NCBI GenBank assembly: GCA_900541665.1 | Contig: UQKV01000001.1 | Span: 1-64,000, forward strand | From: an uncultured Collinsella sp. | GTDB taxonomy: Bacteria > Actinomycetota > Coriobacteriia > Coriobacteriales > Coriobacteriaceae | Reading direction: 5' to 3' | Length of the DNA stretch: 64,000 bases | In this document: positions 20,467-28,149 of the stretch, in pieces | Numbering within the stretch: position 1 is the first letter of the stretch | Layout of the letters: every line of letters begins with the position of its first letter | Translations under genes and position numbers: made by a program | The notes under the pieces: model-generated | Seen by the model: only the letters and a program-made list of their open reading frames with translations | What the model was told of the DNA's origin: nothing | The model's database searches: none

Positions 20467-20748
20467 TTAGGCTTCAGCAACCTTGTGGCCGAGCGCCTTC
20501 TCGTAACGGGCCTCGTCGTAGGAGATGTCGCCGTCGACAATCTCGTCCATAGCCATCGAGATGGTATCGGCGCCGGAGAGTGCAATGGTGATGTCGTCGA
20601 CATCCTGGACGGCGAGCACGCGGTTGTGCTGGCCACGCAGCATGCTGTTAATGTCGCAGGCGCGCTTGGAGGCAAGCGAGGCGAGCAGGAAGCGGTTGTG
20701 ATCGGTCTTCTCCAGAAGATCGTCAATGCAAGGCTTTACAACGGACAC
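20467..20748 (-). CDS. rpoZ: RNA polymerase omega subunit
   Basis: Omega (93 aa) helps assembly and stability of RNA polymerase by binding beta-prime. The diagnostic region NRFLLASLASKRACDINSML is intact. The start is GTG after GAGGTCC. It sits after gmk, the gmk-rpoZ order being almost universal, and its stop touches the thiI start. Confidence 0.95.
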   Translation of the reverse strand: MSVVKPCIDDLLEKTDHNRFLLASLASKRACDINSMLRGQHNRVLAVQDVDDITIALSGADTISMAMDEIVDGDISYDEARYEKALGHKVAEA

Positions 20749-20753
20749 GGACC

Positions 20754-21323
20754 TCAGATCCTTTCATGCATATCGAGAACGCGAACGAGCTCATCGGTCG
20801 CGCGGTCGAGATCGTCATTCACCACGACATCGTCGTAGCGGTCGGCAAGGGCAAGTTCATCGGCGGCGTTTGCCATACGCAGCTCGATCGTCTCAGGCGT
20901 CTCGGTACCACGACCGACCAGGCGATCACGTAGTACCTCGAGCGAAGGCGGCTTGATAAAGATCAACACGGCCTCGGGGAAACGCTCCTTAACCTGCAGG
21001 GCACCCTGGACATCGATCTCCAAAATCAGAGACGAGCCAGAGGCGAGCTTGGATGTGACCTCGCTCACCAACGTCCCGTAGCAATTGCCGTGGACCTCGG
21101 CCCACTCAACAAACTCACCGTTTGCCACGCGGCGGTCGAACTCCTCGCGCGTCAAGAAAAAGTAGTTGACGCCGTCGACCTCACCTTTGCGTGGTGCTCG
21201 CGTGGTAGCCGAAACCGTCAGGCCCAGGTTCGAGCGACGCTCGCGCACACGAGTGACGAGCGTGCCCTTGCCTGCACCTGACGGTCCAGAAATCACAAAG
21301 AGCTTTGAATCCTGAGCGCTCAC
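20754..21323 (-). CDS. gmk: Guanylate kinase
   Basis: This enzyme phosphorylates GMP to GDP in purine nucleotide metabolism. The 189-aa protein has the P-loop SGPSGAGKGT (12-21), the GMP-binding SATTRAPRKGEVDGVNYFF and the LILEIDVQGA strand. The GTG start is directly adjacent to the mihF stop with no clear Shine-Dalgarno sequence, so translation is probably coupled to mihF. Confidence 0.97.
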   Translation of the reverse strand: MSAQDSKLFVISGPSGAGKGTLVTRVRERRSNLGLTVSATTRAPRKGEVDGVNYFFLTREEFDRRVANGEFVEWAEVHGNCYGTLVSEVTSKLASGSSLILEIDVQGALQVKERFPEAVLIFIKPPSLEVLRDRLVGRGTETPETIELRMANAADELALADRYDDVVVNDDLDRATDELVRVLDMHERI

Positions 21324-21632
21324 TTATTTGGTCAGCTGCTCGAGGAGCTGCTCGCGCTGACGGACACCGAGGCCCTGGACGCGACGGGTAGCGGAGATGC
21401 CGAGCTCCTCCATGATCTTGGCGGCCTTGGCCTTGCCATAACCGGGCAGAGACTCGATGAGGGTGGAAACCTTCATGCGGGAAGCGATGGGGTCATCGGA
21501 ATTGAGCACGGACTCAAGGGACTTCTCGCCCTTCTTGATCTGCTCGCGAAGCTCAGCGCGGGCGTGACGTGCGGCAGCAGCCTTCTCAAGAGCCTGCTTG
21601 CGCTGCTCGTCGGTAAGCTGAGGGAGTGCCAT
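21324..21632 (-). CDS. mihF: Actinobacterial integration host factor (mIHF)
   Basis: mIHF is an actinobacterial nucleoid-associated protein, unrelated to enteric IHF, that bends DNA through an S13/H2TH-like fold. The 102-aa protein has a basic coiled N-terminal helix (EQRKQALEKAAAARHARAEL) and the H2TH core SLPGYGKAKAAKIMEELGI. The ATG at 21632 follows GGAGGTTCGA. The mihF-gmk-rpoZ cluster is an actinobacterial hallmark and the best taxonomic marker here. A possible -10 (TATAAC, plus-strand 21653-21658) lies in its leader. Confidence 0.95.
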   Translation of the reverse strand: MALPQLTDEQRKQALEKAAAARHARAELREQIKKGEKSLESVLNSDDPIASRMKVSTLIESLPGYGKAKAAKIMEELGISATRRVQGLGVRQREQLLEQLTK

Positions 21633-21671
21633 TCGAACCTCCAAATAGTTGGGTTATATCTGATGCAATAA

Positions 21672-21708
21672 TTGGCATTTTAGCACGTCAAACGCACTAA
21701 ATGCCCAA
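21672..21708. repeat. Imperfect hairpin upstream of mihF
   Basis: GGCATTTTAG and CTAAATGCC pair with one bulge around an ~13-base loop, in the space between pyrF and mihF. There is no T-run on the minus strand, so it is not a standard pyrF terminator. It may lie in the mihF 5' leader. Confidence 0.35.
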
Positions 21709-21734
21709 TCGACGGCATCATAGGTTAGACGATA

Positions 21735-21827
21735 CCTGCGAAAAGTGCAATATACGCAGGTCAAAGTTGAGCCCCTGACCTGCGATTCCACACAAAGGAT
21801 GGGAAAGTTTTCGCAGGCACAGGGGCT
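21735..21827. repeat. Nested inverted repeats between pyrF and mihF
   Basis: Three arm pairs interleave here. CCTGCGAAAA (21735-21744) pairs with TTTTCGCAGG (21808-21817). CGCAGGTCA (21755-21763) pairs with TGACCTGCG (21776-21784). AGCCCCTG (21770-21777) pairs with CAGGGGCT (21820-21827). The second and third pairs overlap and are mutually exclusive. I see no coding sequence in it. It could be an untranslated structured RNA, a dispersed repeat or an operator region. Confidence 0.45.
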
Positions 21828-21872
21828 AATTTGTGCTAATGAGACCCAAAAGTGGTGACTTGAGGGAATCTT

Positions 21873-22589
21873 TTAGGCGACGTTTTCGACCAGCTCGGCA
21901 ACGATAGCGTCAAATGCGGCAACCGGGTCGTCGGCACCGGTGATGGGTCGGCCCACCACGATGTGGCTCGCACCGCGCTCGATAGCCTGGGAAGGCGTCG
22001 CCACGCGGGATTGATCGCCCAGGGCGGCACCCACCGGACGCACGCCCGGAGTCACAATGAGGGCATCGGGGCCCAGCAGCTCGCGCATGTCATGGGCCTC
22101 CATCGGCGAGCACACGATGCCGTCGATGCCGTTAGCCTGGGCAAGCTTTGCCAGGCGGGCGGCCTCCTCGGCCACGGGCGACTCGACACCGATCTCGGTC
22201 AGCGCATCCTGGTTCATGCTCGTGAGCACGGTAATGGCAACGAGCTTGGCGCGGTCCTCGCGAGCCTCCTCGGCACCCTCGCGGCAGGCAGCGAGCATAG
22301 CGCCCGAGCCCAGACCGTGGACCGAAAGCAGGTCGGCACCGGCAAGCGAGGCGGAACGGGCGGCACCGCGCACCTGATGCGGAATGTCATGGAACTTGAG
22401 GTCGAGGAAGACCTTAAAGCCCAGGTCCTTGAACGTCTTGACGATCTCGGGGCCCTCAGCGTAATAGAGCGTCATGCCCACCTTGAGCCAAGCAGCATGA
22501 CCAGAAAGTTCATGGGCGAGCTCGAGTGCACGCTCACGGTCACAGTCGAGGGCGACGATAACGCGGTCGCGGGCGTCGTTTTCTAGCAT
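21873..22589 (-). CDS. pyrF: Orotidine 5'-phosphate decarboxylase
   Basis: PyrF makes UMP from OMP, the last de novo step. The 238-aa TIM barrel opens RVIVALDCDRERALELA, has the catalytic lysines and aspartate in FLDLKFHDIPHQV, and TPGVRP near the phosphate site. It starts 7 bases inside the end of pyrD and is the last gene of the pyr operon. No standard terminator follows; a structured repeat region does. Confidence 0.96.
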   Translation of the reverse strand: MLENDARDRVIVALDCDRERALELAHELSGHAAWLKVGMTLYYAEGPEIVKTFKDLGFKVFLDLKFHDIPHQVRGAARSASLAGADLLSVHGLGSGAMLAACREGAEEAREDRAKLVAITVLTSMNQDALTEIGVESPVAEEAARLAKLAQANGIDGIVCSPMEAHDMRELLGPDALIVTPGVRPVGAALGDQSRVATPSQAIERGASHIVVGRPITGADDPVAAFDAIVAELVENVA

Positions 22590-23506
22590 TCGAAAGCACC
22601 TACCAGCTCGTTGATGTCCTTCACGCCCTGGGACTCCGCCCAGGCCTCGAGCTCGTGCGCGATCTTAATCGAAGCGCACGGATCGACGAAGTTGGCCATG
22701 CCGACCGACACGCAGGTAGCACCGGCCAGGATAAACTCGGCCGCATCTTCGCCAGTCATGACGCCGCCGACGCCATTGATGGGGATATCGACGGCCTGGG
22801 CAACCTCCCAGACCATGCGCACGGCGATGTGGTGGCACAGCGGGCCCGAGAGGCCGCCCTTGGGCTTGGCCACGCGGGACTTGCGGGTATGAACATCGAT
22901 GGCCATGCCCTGGATGGAATTGATGACCGAAAGGCCGTCGGCTCCCGCGGCCTCAAGAGCCTTGGCAATCTCGGCGACGTTAACCGGAGCCATCTTTACG
23001 AACAGCGGCTTATCGGTCACCTTACGGCAGGCAGCCATGACGGCAGAAGCGCCCTCGGGCGAGGAGCCCATGGCGGCACCGCCGGCGGCAATATTGGGGC
23101 AGCTGACGTTGATCTCGTAGCCGGCAGCCCAGGGGCACAGCTCGACATACATCTCGAGCGCGCGGACAAACTCGTCAACGGAGTGACCGGCGACCTGGCA
23201 GATGACCTGGCAACCGTCCTTGGAGAGCTGCTCGAGCCACGGACCGGACTCACGGGCAAAGGCAGCCACGCCGGGGTTCTGAAGGCCCACGGAGTTGATC
23301 ATGCCGCCCGGGATCTCGGCCATGCGGGGCGCGGGGTTGCCGGGCCAGGGCTCGGCAGCACAACCCTTGGTGGTGATGGCGCCCAGCTGGGAGACATCAA
23401 AGAAGTTCTGGAACTGCCATCCGTAGCCAAAGGTACCGGCTGCGGTGTTGATGGGGTTCTGCATCTTGACGCCGCCGAAATCGACGGCCATGTTCACGGT
23501 ACCCAC
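22583..23506 (-). CDS. pyrD: Dihydroorotate dehydrogenase, class 1B catalytic subunit
   Basis: PyrD oxidises dihydroorotate to orotate with FMN; class 1B enzymes use NAD through PyrK. The 307-aa barrel begins AVDFGGVKMQNPINTAAGTFGYG and carries the catalytic Cys in NVSCPN. Several starts are possible. GTG at 23506 overlaps the pyrK TAG by one base (TAGTG) with a purine-rich AAGGTGGTGG upstream; GTG at 23497 or ATG at 23491 are alternatives. Adjacency to pyrK confirms the 1B class. Confidence 0.94.
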   Translation of the reverse strand: MGTVNMAVDFGGVKMQNPINTAAGTFGYGWQFQNFFDVSQLGAITTKGCAAEPWPGNPAPRMAEIPGGMINSVGLQNPGVAAFARESGPWLEQLSKDGCQVICQVAGHSVDEFVRALEMYVELCPWAAGYEINVSCPNIAAGGAAMGSSPEGASAVMAACRKVTDKPLFVKMAPVNVAEIAKALEAAGADGLSVINSIQGMAIDVHTRKSRVAKPKGGLSGPLCHHIAVRMVWEVAQAVDIPINGVGGVMTGEDAAEFILAGATCVSVGMANFVDPCASIKIAHELEAWAESQGVKDINELVGAFEC

Positions 23507-24297
23507 TAGAAGACCACCACCTTGGAAGCATCGAACACGGGGCCGCACATGCAGGCGCCCTTCATACCGTCGACCGTCTCGACATTGCAGGTGTTGCAGG
23601 CGCCAAAGCCACAGCTCATCATGCGCTCGAGCGACACCTCACAGTACGCACCGGCCTCAGCGGCAGCGGCGGCGACCTTCTTCATCATGACGGCGGGGCC
23701 GCAGCTGGCGACGTAGTCGTAACCGCCCTCGCCGAGCAGCTCGGCGGCAGGATCGGTGCAGAAGCCATGCGTGCCCAACGAGCCGTCGTCGGTGCACACG
23801 TTGACCGTGGCTCCCAGAGCGCGGAACTCATCGATGCCCACGGCCTTAGACGCAGTGCAAAAGCCCAGGCACACGTCGACGGCCACGCCCTGCTCGGCAA
23901 GCTTGCCAGCAAGACACAGCACGGGCGGAACACCGATGCCGCCCGCAACGAGCAGCGCCTTCCTGGTGCCCTCGGGCACAAGCCAGCCGCGGCCGCCAGG
24001 GCCCAGCAGATTAGAGGTGGAACCGGGGGCCATCTGAGACAGACGACGGGTGTCGTCGCCCACGACGGCGTACCACAGCTCGACGGTGCCGGCCTGGGCG
24101 TCGGCACGATAGAAGCTCAGGGGCACGCGAAGCAGCGAGGACGCATCGCCGGGCACGGCAATGTTCACAAACTGACCGGGCTTGAGCGCACTTGCAAGCT
24201 TGGGGGCCGAGATGACGAGCGAGAAGATGCCGTCGGCGATCTCCTGGTTCGAGACGACCTCGAAGTCGTGCATGCGTGCAGTGGAAGGTGTGGGCAT
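23506..24297 (-). CDS. pyrK: Dihydroorotate dehydrogenase electron-transfer subunit
   Basis: PyrK carries FAD and a [2Fe-2S] cluster and passes electrons from dihydroorotate to NAD. The 263-aa protein has the FAD-binding RVPLSFYRAD, the NAD-binding LLVAGGIGVPPVLCLA, and a C-terminal cluster motif CGFGACNTC followed by a distal Cys in KGACMCGPVF. The ATG at 24297 has GGAG five to six bases upstream. It is coupled to pyrD by a one-base overlap. Confidence 0.95.
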   Translation of the reverse strand: MPTPSTARMHDFEVVSNQEIADGIFSLVISAPKLASALKPGQFVNIAVPGDASSLLRVPLSFYRADAQAGTVELWYAVVGDDTRRLSQMAPGSTSNLLGPGGRGWLVPEGTRKALLVAGGIGVPPVLCLAGKLAEQGVAVDVCLGFCTASKAVGIDEFRALGATVNVCTDDGSLGTHGFCTDPAAELLGEGGYDYVASCGPAVMMKKVAAAAAEAGAYCEVSLERMMSCGFGACNTCNVETVDGMKGACMCGPVFDASKVVVF

Positions 24298-24389
24298 AGA
24301 CGCTCCAATCCCCCATGCGGTTGCATGGTCCAAACGAACAGAAAGCGCGGCACCGCAAGGGCACCGCGCACAAAAGCGATAAGGCTATG

Positions 24390-25679
24390 CTAGCAGATGC
24401 AGCCGTCGGCGAGCGTCTGCTTACCGCCGACAAACACATCGGTGGCACGACCGGTGAGCGTGCGGCCGGCAAAACCGGAGTTCTCAGCACGCGACTCGTA
24501 GCCGTCCTCGCCGACCGTCCAGGTAGCGGACGCGTCGAACACGGTCAGGTCGGCAACGGAGCCCGCCTTGACCTGAACCTGGTCGAGGCCCAGGATCTCA
24601 CGTGGCTTGATGGCCATGAGCTCGACCATACGGCCCACACTCATCTTGCCCGTGTTGACCAGCTCGGTGAGCACGAGCGACAGCGAGGTCTCGAGGCCGA
24701 TCATGCCAAAGGGCGCAAGCTCGAACTCGCGAGCCTTCTCCCACGGGGTGTGGGGAGCGTGATCGGTGACGATAGCGTCGACGGTACCGTCGATGACACC
24801 CTGACGGATAGCCTCGGCGTCCTCGTCGGTGCGCAGCGGCGGATTGACCTTAAGCGAGGTGTTGTAGGTCTCGTCCAGGTCGTTCTCGGTCAGGAACATG
24901 TGGTGCGGGGTGGCCTCGCAGGTAACCTGAACGCCAGCGGCCTTACCGGCACGCACGATCTCCAGGCCATGGGCGGTGGAGATGTGCTGGATGTGCAGCT
25001 TGGCACCGGTCAGCTTGGCGATTTCGATGTCGCGAGCGATCTGGAGCTCCTCGCCGGCAGCCGGCCAGCCCTCGAGAGCCAGACGGGTCGAGACCTTGCC
25101 CTCGTTGATCTGGCCGTGGCCGACCAGGTCCTCGTCCTGGCAGTGGCTCATAAAGACCTTGCCGAACATCTTGCCGTAGTCCATGCAGCGACGGAGCATG
25201 CCCGCGCCCTGCACGCCGCGACCGTCGTCGGTAAAGGCGACGGCGCCGTGGGCGACCATATCGCCCATCTCGGACATAGCCTCGCCCTTAAGACCGCGGG
25301 TCATGGCGCCCGACGGATAGACGCGGCAGTGACCAACCTCGGCAGCGCGGGACTTGACGAACTCCACGACGGTGCCGTTATCGGTAACGGGATCGGTGTT
25401 GGGCATGGCGCACACGCCGGTAAAGCCGCCCTTGGCAGCAGCGCGGGTGCCGCTCTCGATGTCCTCTTTGACCTCGTAGCCAGGCTCGCGAAGGTGAACG
25501 TGCATATCCACCAGGCCGGGGACGAGGTACTTGCCGGAAAGGTCGCGGACCTCGGCTCCCTCGACGGCGAGATTCTCGCCGACCTCGGCGATCTTGTCGC
25601 CGTCAATCAGGACGTCAACGACACCGTCAAGCTCGACGGACGGGTCGACGACGTGGGCATTCTTAAGAAGCAAGGCCAT
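24390..25679 (-). CDS. pyrC: Dihydroorotase (class I)
   Basis: PyrC cyclises carbamoyl-aspartate to dihydroorotate. The 429-aa amidohydrolase has the metal motif DMHVHLREPG, the active-site HCQDED, LHIQHIST and VTDHAPHTPWEK. The ATG at 25679 follows GGAGGTGCCGATA and overlaps the end of pyrB by 17 bases. A 92-base gap separates it from pyrK, but no terminator is seen there. Confidence 0.95.
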   Translation of the reverse strand: MALLLKNAHVVDPSVELDGVVDVLIDGDKIAEVGENLAVEGAEVRDLSGKYLVPGLVDMHVHLREPGYEVKEDIESGTRAAAKGGFTGVCAMPNTDPVTDNGTVVEFVKSRAAEVGHCRVYPSGAMTRGLKGEAMSEMGDMVAHGAVAFTDDGRGVQGAGMLRRCMDYGKMFGKVFMSHCQDEDLVGHGQINEGKVSTRLALEGWPAAGEELQIARDIEIAKLTGAKLHIQHISTAHGLEIVRAGKAAGVQVTCEATPHHMFLTENDLDETYNTSLKVNPPLRTDEDAEAIRQGVIDGTVDAIVTDHAPHTPWEKAREFELAPFGMIGLETSLSLVLTELVNTGKMSVGRMVELMAIKPREILGLDQVQVKAGSVADLTVFDASATWTVGEDGYESRAENSGFAGRTLTGRATDVFVGGKQTLADGCIC

Positions 25680-26607
25680 TATCGGCACCTCCAAGCAGCA
25701 GATACAGGATAGCCATACGCACGCAGATACCGGCGTAGACCTGCTCCAGGATGACGGAGCGTTGCGGGTGGTCGGCCATATAAGAGTCGAACTCGACGCC
25801 GCGGTTGATGGGGCCCGGGTGGCAGATGATCGCATCGGGCTTCATGAGCTTCTCGCGGTCCTTGGTCAGGCCGAAGAGCTTGTGGTACTCGCGAATGGTC
25901 GGGAACGGGGCACCCTCGAGGCGCTCCTGCTGCACGCGCAGCATATAAACGACGTCCAGCTCGGGCAGGACGGAATCGAGGTCGCTCGTCACGTGGTCGC
26001 AGCCCAGGACCTCGGGCGCCGGCGGCAGCAGCGTGCCGGGGGCGACGGCGTAGGTCTCGCAGCCCATGATCTTAAGGGCGGGGATCAGCGAGCCACAAAC
26101 GCGGGAGTGTGCGATATCGCCGACGACGGCGACCTTCAGACCGTGGAAGTCACCCTTGTGCTCCCAGATGGTGTACAGGTCGAGCAGGGCCTGCGTGGGA
26201 TGGTTGTGCTTGCCGTCACCGGCGCAGATGACGCTCGCGGGCGAGTTCTGCGTGACGATGTAGGGAGCGCCGGCGTGCTTATCGCGAACGACGATGCAGT
26301 CGATTTTATAGGCGTTGAGGGTCTCGACGGTGTCGACGAGGCTCTCGCCCTTAACCGTAGAGGTTGAGGAGCCGCCAAAGTTAAGGCTGTCGGCCGAAAG
26401 ACGCTTCTCGGCGAGCTCGAAGGAGCTGCGGGTGCGCGTCGAGGGCTCGTTGAACATATTGACGATGGTCTTGCCCTTGAGCGTGGGGACCTTTTTAATC
26501 GCACGCTCGTTGACCTCGGAGAACGCCTTGGCGGTCTCGAGGATGAGCTTGATGTCCTCTTCGGAGTACTCGGTAATGTCGATCAGGTGCTTATGGTTGA
26601 ACGCCAC
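25663..26607 (-). CDS. pyrB: Aspartate carbamoyltransferase catalytic subunit
   Basis: PyrB makes carbamoyl-aspartate from carbamoyl phosphate and aspartate. The 314-aa protein has the carbamoyl-phosphate site EPSTRTRSSFELA, the HNHPTQALLDLYT motif and the aspartate loop HPGPINRGVE. There is no PyrI regulatory subunit nearby, as in Gram-positive bacteria. The start is GTG at 26607, after GGGAGGTGA, 4 bases beyond pyrR. Confidence 0.96.
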   Translation of the reverse strand: MAFNHKHLIDITEYSEEDIKLILETAKAFSEVNERAIKKVPTLKGKTIVNMFNEPSTRTRSSFELAEKRLSADSLNFGGSSTSTVKGESLVDTVETLNAYKIDCIVVRDKHAGAPYIVTQNSPASVICAGDGKHNHPTQALLDLYTIWEHKGDFHGLKVAVVGDIAHSRVCGSLIPALKIMGCETYAVAPGTLLPPAPEVLGCDHVTSDLDSVLPELDVVYMLRVQQERLEGAPFPTIREYHKLFGLTKDREKLMKPDAIICHPGPINRGVEFDSYMADHPQRSVILEQVYAGICVRMAILYLLLGGADNGLAS

Positions 26608-26611
26608 GGTA

Positions 26612-27208
<597 letters not shown>

Positions 27209-27217
27209 TCACATGTC

Positions 27218-27237
27218 TTGACTGCTGACACAGTCAA
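27218..27237 (-). promoter_or_regulatory. Leader hairpin next to pyrR ribosome site
   Basis: On the minus strand TTGACTG pairs with CAGTCAA around a 6-base loop. It begins at the T-run of the preceding terminator and ends about 10 bases before the Shine-Dalgarno sequence of pyrR. It could take part in switching between read-through and stop, or in translation control. This is position-based inference. Confidence 0.45.
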
Positions 27238-27277
27238 AAAAATAGATGCCCGACCGCTCAAAGCGGACCAGACACCC
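27236..27277 (-). terminator. Attenuator-type terminator in pyr leader
   Basis: On the minus strand CCGCT...AGCGG forms the top of the hairpin. About ten more pairs, several of them G-U, extend it past one bulged base (27244-27277). Seven T follow. It lies upstream of pyrR, with no gene before it, so it should interrupt the operon's own leader. The classical Bacillus PyrR-binding loop consensus was not recognised. Confidence 0.7.
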
Positions 27278-27584
27278 ACAGGAAAGACTGCTCTTTGGCA
27301 GCTATGTAATTCCATGTGGGTATCTCGTACCCCTTTAATGGTCAACGGATAGTGTAGCCAACCTCGAGCTTAATTGCGAGCATAAATACAGAGCAATCCG
27401 TAAACGGAGCCCAATGCTCAATAAACCTATATATATTTGTGGGACGAGCTTGAAAACGCACGCACGAGCTGGCATAATCCCCTCTGCTGCACGCAAATCG
27501 GATCTACGTCCAGGGCCGTGGCGTGAGCACTATCGCCAAAAGAGGAATATCTCTGTGTAGATTACGCACAGGGAGCTGCTTCTG
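27278..27584. other. Divergent intergenic region, pyr operon and rpmB promoters
   Basis: No gene is visible. The left part must contain the pyr promoter on the minus strand. TTGACC (plus-strand 27338-27343) with a weak TACCCA 17 bases on is the best candidate, and is not strong. AT-rich TATATATA at 27428-27435 is another possible promoter element. The right part leads to the rpmB promoter. Confidence 0.4.
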
Positions 27585-27593
27585 TGCTATAGT
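27585..27593 (+). promoter_or_regulatory. Extended -10 promoter of rpmB
   Basis: TGCTATAGT has the extended -10 TGn followed by TATAGT, 55 bases before the rpmB ATG. No good -35 is seen 17 bases upstream, as is common for extended -10 promoters. Confidence 0.6.
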
Positions 27594-27647
27594 TCAGGCT
27601 TGTTTGTTAACGCGACATGTTCGTTTGTCGCCCAAGGAGGGTCAGTT

Positions 27648-27836
27648 ATGTCCAAAGTTTGCGAAGTTTGCGGTAAGCACCCCGTTGCCGGTCGCTCCAT
27701 CAGCCACTCTCACCGCGTCACCAACCGTAAGTTCCGCCCCAACATCCAGCGCGTCTACGTCGTCGTCGATGGCCACCGTCGCAAGATGAACGTTTGCTCC
27801 ACCTGCCTCAAGTCCGGCAAGGTTGCGCGCTCCTAA
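27648..27836 (+). CDS. rpmB: 50S ribosomal protein L28
   Basis: This 62-aa large-subunit protein begins MSKVCEVCGKHPVAG and has CSTC near its C-terminus, so it is the zinc-binding (C+) form. The core SHRVTNRKFRPNIQRV is typical. The ATG has AAGGAGG nine bases upstream. It stands alone on the plus strand, with its own promoter and terminator. Confidence 0.96.
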   Translation: MSKVCEVCGKHPVAGRSISHSHRVTNRKFRPNIQRVYVVVDGHRRKMNVCSTCLKSGKVARS

Positions 27837-27907
27837 ATAAGGTCTTACCAACAAGTACCTCGGACTCTCCGGGTCAAAGACCTCGCGTTCACATAGAACT
27901 TACCAAA

Positions 27908-27937
27908 GGCGCCCTCCCCTACGGAGGGCGCCTTTTT
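27908..27937 (+). terminator. Rho-independent terminator of rpmB
   Basis: GGCGCCCTCC and GGAGGGCGCC form a perfect 10-bp stem with a 5-base loop, followed by TTTTT. Confidence 0.95.
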
Positions 27938-27940
27938 GTA

Positions 27941-27998
27941 CTCATTGGGGACAGGCTTACATGAGTGAAAGTACTCGTGTAACCCTGTCCCCAATGAG
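27941..27998. repeat. Long imperfect palindrome (REP/MITE-like)
   Basis: The arms CTCATTGGGGACAGG (27941-27955) and CCTGTCCCCAATGAG (27984-27998) are perfect complements. The stem continues inward through TTACATGAGT and ACTCGTGTAA, with a single C-C mismatch and one G-T pair, to a 6-base loop. It lies 3 bases after the rpmB terminator. Its size and lack of coding content fit a non-autonomous repeat, distinct from the GTAG palindromes at 60-61 kb. Whether it is dispersed cannot be seen here. Confidence 0.6.
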
Positions 27999-28028
27999 CG
28001 GGACGATGCACTGGTAGATAGTTTTGTT

Positions 28029-28056
28029 AAAACGTTTCAGTTTATTGAAGCGTTTT
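28029..28056. promoter_or_regulatory. Operator-like palindrome upstream of adhE
   Basis: AAAACGTTTCA and TGAAGCGTTTT are inverted around 6 bases and match at 10 of 11 positions. It lies about 50 bases upstream of the adhE -10 box, so an activator or repressor could bind. Each half resembles LacI-type half sites; the factor is unknown. It does not match the Rex consensus. Confidence 0.55.
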
Positions 28057-28100
28057 AGTGTGCCTTTTACGGGAATCTTACCGTTCGCCGAATCATTTCT

Positions 28101-28109
28101 TGCTATCAT
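28101..28109 (+). promoter_or_regulatory. Extended -10 promoter of adhE
   Basis: TGCTATCAT gives an extended -10, 40 bases before the ATG of adhE. The same TGCTATCAT occurs at the pyrH and rpsB promoters. No clear -35 is present. Confidence 0.55.
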
Positions 28110-28149
28110 GCAAGGCGTAGGGTAAATCTCCGATCGCAAGGAGACACAA

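Noticed and set aside
28029..28056. Rex (NADH-sensing) site upstream of adhE
   Set aside because: The palindrome AAAACGTTTCA-N6-TGAAGCGTTTT does not match the Rex consensus.
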